Of a stretch of DNA of 64,000 bases, positions 59,036 through 64,000 are shown in pieces. The notes under the pieces were generated by a model. The model was not told the origin of the DNA. It did no database searches and worked only from the letters and a program-made list of their open reading frames with translations. The position numbers and the translations under genes were made by a program. The DNA comes from Symsagittifera roscoffensis (Eukaryota > Xenacoelomorpha > Acoela > Convolutidae): assembly GCF_963678635.1 (NCBI RefSeq), contig NC_087064.1, positions 10,887,671 through 10,951,670 of the forward strand, in the 5' to 3' direction. Within the stretch, counting starts at the first letter, position 1; each line of letters opens with the position of its first letter.

Positions 59036-59819
59036 GCTTGCGGAACAAATTTATGATATAATCAAATAAAAACGGAATGAAAATTAACAGTGGCACATTA
59101 GATTAGAAAAATCTTCAATATATTATTTAAACAGTCGTTCAGGCTATGTTTTTTGTTCACAGCAGACGAGACGGTATGTTGTTAGAAAATAGATGCATGA
59201 AAATTGAATGAATGTGAAATGATCAAATAGGCAGAAAAAAAAAGAAAAATTGGTTGGTGCTGCTATGACTTAGTAATATGAAAAAGACGCGTGGCTGAAA
59301 AAAAATTCGATTCCCATTATCCATTTTGTTCAATTTAAGAAAAAGGACGTTTTTTTCTTCAGGGACGCCGCAAGGAAAATCAGAAAATGACAAAATCGGA
59401 AAATTATCACACTCGCAAGGGGTAGCTATCAGCGTATAACTGTTTCCTTTGATTACTGTGATTTCCTTTGTCGTCATTCTGTTTCAGTTTTTTACTGAGT
59501 TTCAGATTACAAATTAATTTTCATTCAAAAATGTTGCCAAAGCAGAAAAAATGGTTTCTGATTTCATGCCTATTCAATTAGCTCAGCAAGCAAAAAACAG
59601 CGTGGTATCCATCGTTTAATACCGTTTTTCTACATTTCCGGTAATGTATAAGAAAAAATGTATTTAATCAAATCAAGATTGAATTCTCTCTTTTCGATGA
59701 ATTTTGAAACTCGGTAACTTGAAACTTATTTTTGAAGTCCAAAAATAAAGTAGTGCCATATGAAATTAATCGCATGATCAAAAGATGGTAATCTCAAACT
59801 TGGAGGAGACTAGAATTTG

Positions 59820-59821
<2 letters not shown>

Positions 59822-59861
<40 letters not shown>
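59822..59861. repeat. (CT)n microsatellite
   Basis: About twenty CT dinucleotides followed by a short CA-rich stretch. The Ser/Leu open frame across it is an artefact of the repeat. Confidence 0.95.
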
Positions 59862-59864
<3 letters not shown>

Positions 59865-61934
59865 ACACGCACACACAGTACCCCCTATTGGGTTTCAAAT
59901 TTAATTATTGGGCAATATATTGGTAAACTTACTACATTATATTGGTTAAAATATGTAATTTCCTCGCGTTTGGATGAATATCAGATGTATAAGTTCAACA
60001 GTTAATGATAACCAATTCTCAAATGTTCCTGGTAGCTTTATAAGAATAATTGTTCAAAGGGGGTAAAACTAGTTTATAATCTGTGAACGACTCTTCTATT
60101 AACTTCTCAGATGAGATTTATTATTTGGTGAGGTAGTTACTTCATACCCCGAGTTGAGGTTCTCATTTATGACTCACACTCAATTAGGTCAGCTCAGAAA
60201 ATCGCAGAGCAATCAACCCTAGCTGAAAATCATACCAATCTGTGTCAGCCATCGTAGCCCTAAGGCAACGCATCTCATCAAGTTCCACCGCTCATTTGAC
60301 AGAAACTGCACAAAAACGAAATGACTTCTAAATTTTGACTCTTTTCCACTTTCCTCCAAGCTTTCAATTTAATTTTTGAAACACTACTTTTCGTTGTCAT
60401 AAGCCAATTAATCTTAGCATGGTGAGCAACCGAACAATTTGAAACACAATCGGTCAGAATTTGACACAGAATATTACGCATTCAGCCATAATAACACGTA
60501 AGACAACTGAGAAAATGGAAAATTTGAAAGGTGTGGTCAAAGTGAAAAAGAGCATAAAACTTCTATGACTGCTGCGACTAAATGTGACCTCAATTACTGG
60601 AAAATGAAAAGTGTTTCGGCTAAACAGTGTGGTCGGTTTCGTGATCCGGTCTCTTAAGTTCTTAGGGCTCGGATTAGTATAATTCATTACAGGCTGTTAA
60701 TAAATTCGACTTTATGAGTTTCGCCTCAAACCTAAAGGCAGCTTTGTGTGCTTGGAATTGGTTTGCAGATAAAATAACCCACATTTTGAAGTGATTAGCG
60801 GATTTACCTTTAAAGGCCCACAAAGAATTTTCTCCTAATTCTTTCTAATTTAGTCAGATATTTCAGCAAAAGTTTGAATTTCAATGCCAATCAACATTAC
60901 ACCTCTAAATTCAACTGATATGATCTGAAACTTTGAAGAACTTTCGAGTAGATTAGAATCAGAAAACTTTACAGTGGTAACATACATTTTGTTCATATCT
61001 TCATTCTTATTTTGTATAAATTTCTCGAATTTTTTCACTTTTTTTTCTACTTTTCTATTTTGATTTTAGTAAAAAGCTGTTAATTTGGTAAGAAACCTTA
61101 ATAGTGATAATTCAAATAATGCAAGAAACAAAATACAATCCAATTAGAAGTATCTTTTTTGCTACGTTTGAGAAACGAAACTATTTTCCTAAAACCAAGG
61201 ATCTTTATGAGCTTTGAGAAAACCACATCGTAAAACAGTGTAAATGTTACATCAGGCTTGACCACTGATAAGTTTTCCGCGAAAAAGCAAATACAACATT
61301 TTGTTGCAAAGTTTTGGAAAATAAAGTTTTTGTTGAGGTTGTTTTTTTCCTCAATTTTGTTCAATGCCGTGGTTGTAAGGAACAAAAACCATAACTTATT
61401 GCTTAAAAATCATAGTAAAAATTCAAAAGCAGTAGTTCATAGCAATTGGTTAAGAATTATATTAGAGTCGAGAAACTCTAATCAAGAACTCTTCTTTTTT
61501 TTCATTAAATCGCGCATTCAACTAAAAAGACATCAATTATTTGGAGTTTAAAAAGTGCATTCCCAAGCTATGCTTGCTTAACGGCTCAAATTAGTGTTTG
61601 CTTGCCAAATGGGAACAGATTAAAGCAATTGAAATGTGGACTCAATTCAAAATTTCGAAACAAAGCTGCGAAAAACAGCGTTTTACATTTTTTCGTCACA
61701 AGCTATAATCCTGGACTGACTCCTAGAATCCTGAACTACAAAAACAGTAAAATTGCTACAAAATAGGCCAGGAAGGCTTTCGAAGCATTCTGAGGGCGAG
61801 TATTTCAGACTACCCTAAAAACTATACCAAGTTTTGGAAACTTTGAAAGGTGGCTGGCAAAGATATGCCCTAAGCAAACAAACGGGCTGTAACATCTTGG
61901 TCACTTAACGCTTGCTGAATCTATAAGCAAAGAG

Positions 61935-63070
61935 AGAAAGTCTGTTACCGTGCAAGTAGCACAGATTGTTCCAAACTTACTCTTTATCAACTACAAGAAA
62001 AAAAAGCTTTTTTTTCAAGTATTTGTTCCGGCTTTTAGATACGAAAAACGGAATATTTGTGCTCGGGGTGGTTTTTTTTTCTTCAGACAAATTTTGACTT
62101 TTAACTAGCCATTTTTAACGGAATTTTTTAATATATCATTCGAAAGGTATTGTTGTCTTGAGCTCGAATTTGAAAAGATATTTCACCTGTGATCTTTTTT
62201 CGTAAAATTACGGGGGTTTAAAGATTGCCATTTTGGCCAATTTGGGACAATTAACGCGCGATATATTTCGCGCTATTAACGCGTAAGCGGAGAGAAGAGT
62301 TAATCCGTCTTAGAAATCGTTCCAAATTGGTTTAAAGAAGCTTATTTGCCATAATTAGTTTGTTACAAGGAGCGAAATCTATCCTTTTGTACTTTATATG
62401 GCGTGTGGGAGAATGATTTTCATTTAAAAAAATGTTCTTTTGTTTTTATTTCATTGAATTTTTTTAAATGTTATTACTGCTCCATAAACCTTAAAAGGCA
62501 GTAGGAACATTCAGGGCTTCGCCCTGATACGAGCAGTCTTGTTGTTCTTTCTGCGCGGTGCGAGCAATAAAAAGATCAGACGTTAAAATAAATTTAAGTT
62601 ATATTCCACAATCATAGTAATATAGGCAAATTACACAAGCAGTTTTAAAGGAAAGTACTTAGAAGAACAAAAAATCAAAAAAAATTAAGAACATTTTTTT
62701 TTTCGTTTTTTTTTGCATAATATTTGTTGAATTTTTGGAAGTTATATTCCCAAAATGGCGCTAAAAATAATCAAAAACTAATTTTGTTTTCTTGAAACTA
62801 CATGTTTAGGGCTTAAATTAGGCATAAATAGGTTGTTGTAAAACTGCTCGTTCTCTTTATTCGCCCAGAGTTGAACTAAAAATGAAAACTTTAAGCCAGT
62901 TATTCTCGATACTGAGAAAATGTTATGAAATTTCTTTAATAATCGAATTGCGAATGAAAATGCTTCAATTTGGTATATCGCTGGACTCATTCCTATGATT
63001 CTTTGTGGTACCTGACTTAGCGTGGAAAATAAAAATAAAAAAAAAACACATCCGAATGCAAAGAAAAACA
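61935..63070 (+). repeat. Family A repeat split by a family B insertion
   Basis: The head (gtctgttaccgtgcaagtag, cacagattgttcc) ends near 62029. The body resumes near 62547 with ttctttctgcgcgg and atattccacaatcatagtaa, and runs to cacatccgaatgcaaag. The intervening 0.5 kb is family B. Confidence 0.65.
62030..62546 (+). repeat. Family B repeat inserted in family A
   Basis: From tatttgttccggcttttaga to acgagcagtcttgtt, with the palindrome cagggcttcgccctg at 62512-62526 and the CpG-dense core intact. Same orientation and order as the 46556 copy. Confidence 0.75.
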
Positions 63071-63169
63071 TCCGACTTGTAAGAAATGTGATTATTCCAA
63101 CTGAAGCGAGTATCAATCTGTGATTAGCATGGGATTTAGAACTCATCTTGCAATGTCCTGGAAGCTCTG

Positions 63170-63900
63170 CTGAAAGTTCCGATGAAAGTTCACATGAGAA
63201 ATATGCGTTACTCCGGGTTACTCAATGACTCAGTAGACTAAAGGGTTTGTCGTTTGCGGAATCCCCAACAACGTTTGAAACAGTTTTTGGTCCATGATTC
63301 ACTGTATTCCTGTCTGTGCACTTTAATGAGTTATCGCGTGCATGTCAGCGTTGGAGACAAAAACTCTCAATCAGCTTGGCAGTGACAATCACGTGACTGA
63401 GGGATCTCCGGGCGATTGTGGTTTGAATTCTCAGAGCTCTGTACAAAAACTATAGCAGATGGACGAAGAATAAATGCCATTGAGAGTAAGATCACAAAAC
63501 TGAAATTGGGAGCAATTCGCGACATTATCTAAGCATTGATGATTTCCTAACTGAAAACATAGATGATCTTGGATCTGAAATTGATAAAGAAACACAAGTT
63601 CTTGTTGATTTCGGTTGCAAAACTTGTGGACGGGACCAATGCAAAAGTTCACAATCTCTCGCGGTATGTGCCGTCCAAAACGACCCCGAGACAGTTTACA
63701 GCGGTGCTGTCAAATCGAGAAGGAAAGACAGAATCGAAACGCCACTGAGGTGCTGTACCTCAAAAGGGGAAGCGGTGAGAAAAATAGGTCTACCCTCAGT
63801 TATAGGACAAAGTTAAAAGGCGATGTGATGAGAGCAGCTTCAAAAAGTGCTTTTATGGTGAAACAAGATAAAATTATTGACCAAGAGTTATGTTGAGCAA
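63170..63900 (+). pseudogene. Coding-like remnant, unrecognised
   Basis: Composition changes abruptly at about 63165 to balanced, homopolymer-poor sequence. One open frame without an early ATG runs from about 63540 to 63815 (DDFLTENIDDLGSEIDKETQ, then GCKTCGRDQC). An overlapping plus-strand frame starts at 63615. An earlier piece around 63480 (INAIESKITKLKLGAIRDII) is in a different register, separated by a stop. This pattern suggests a decayed coding sequence or an exon of a neighbouring gene. I recognise no family. Confidence 0.3.
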
Positions 63901-64000
63901 AGTTAGCCGGCAAATTTGGTGACTAGCACACGCTCGGGACGAAGCTGTTCCGGTAGAACTGGACATCCGGTGATGGCCTACTAGTCGCGGTCGAGCGAGG

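Larger units (their letters stand above)
56460..64000. other. 5' flank of prickle, no intact gene
   Basis: No promoter motif can be assigned. The region holds G and C homopolymers (56754-56766, 58268-58286), a family B cluster (57.6-59.0 kb), a CT microsatellite, a family A copy interrupted by family B, and a broken coding-like stretch at the end. 59040-59815 and 59880-61930 hold nothing I can support. Confidence 0.55.

Noticed and set aside
59817..60005. Ser/Leu-rich open frame
   Set aside because: Produced by the CT microsatellite.
1..64000. tRNA or rRNA genes, CRISPR array, bacterial-style operons
   Set aside because: None seen. The tRNA-like 20 bases at 39919-39938 are the retrotransposon primer site, not a gene.

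Overview
The window is AT-rich animal DNA, roughly one third G+C by eye. Its one clear host gene, a Prickle-family planar-cell-polarity gene, belongs to a family known only from animals. It has long introns with canonical GT-AG borders. Copies of short non-coding repeats, a young LTR retrotransposon and one 200-N assembly gap are consistent with a draft invertebrate genome. I cannot place it to phylum from the sequence alone.

Host gene. A single minus-strand gene occupies about 3.7-56.5 kb. I reconstruct seven coding exons: 55368-56459, 43370-43689, 22594-22921, 21045-21296, 20584-20793, 7214-7406 and 3708-5137. All junctions are phase-consistent GT-AG, and the exons sum to 3825 nt (1274 residues plus stop). 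In order the protein has a long Ser/Pro-rich N-terminus, a paired Cys-rich module like the one preceding PET in Testin, a PET domain, three LIM domains, a disordered tail with a proline-rich SH3-type motif and a Ser/Asp-rich patch typical of Prickle C-termini, and a C-terminal CaaX box (CKIS). The first exon is linked only by phase and by its S/P-rich character. The other six are linked by domain continuity.

Mobile DNA. The 20-kb intron 2 contains a complete Ty3/gypsy-type element at 33096-40232 in the same orientation as the host gene. It has two 294-bp LTRs with no difference visible by eye, a 5-bp target duplication (gctgc), a polypurine tract, and a primer-binding site that looks complementary to a serine tRNA and lies inside the first gag codons. 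Its gag-pol frame is broken once, at a run of six A in the RNase H region. Two non-coding repeat families (here A and B) recur through the introns and the 5' flank. Both place the motif TGTTCCGAC next to an outer module beginning AACAAG. One B copy sits inside an A copy near 62 kb, and an A copy plus its flank is tandemly duplicated at 48.4-50.2 kb.

Other regions. 1-3.65 kb is 3' flank with A and B copies. 24.5-26.9 kb and 63.2-63.9 kb have codon-like composition and broken open frames that I could not assign. Several strong hairpins are noted, the best being an 87-base intronic one at 20086-20172. I found no tRNA or rRNA genes, no CRISPR array and no second intact host gene.
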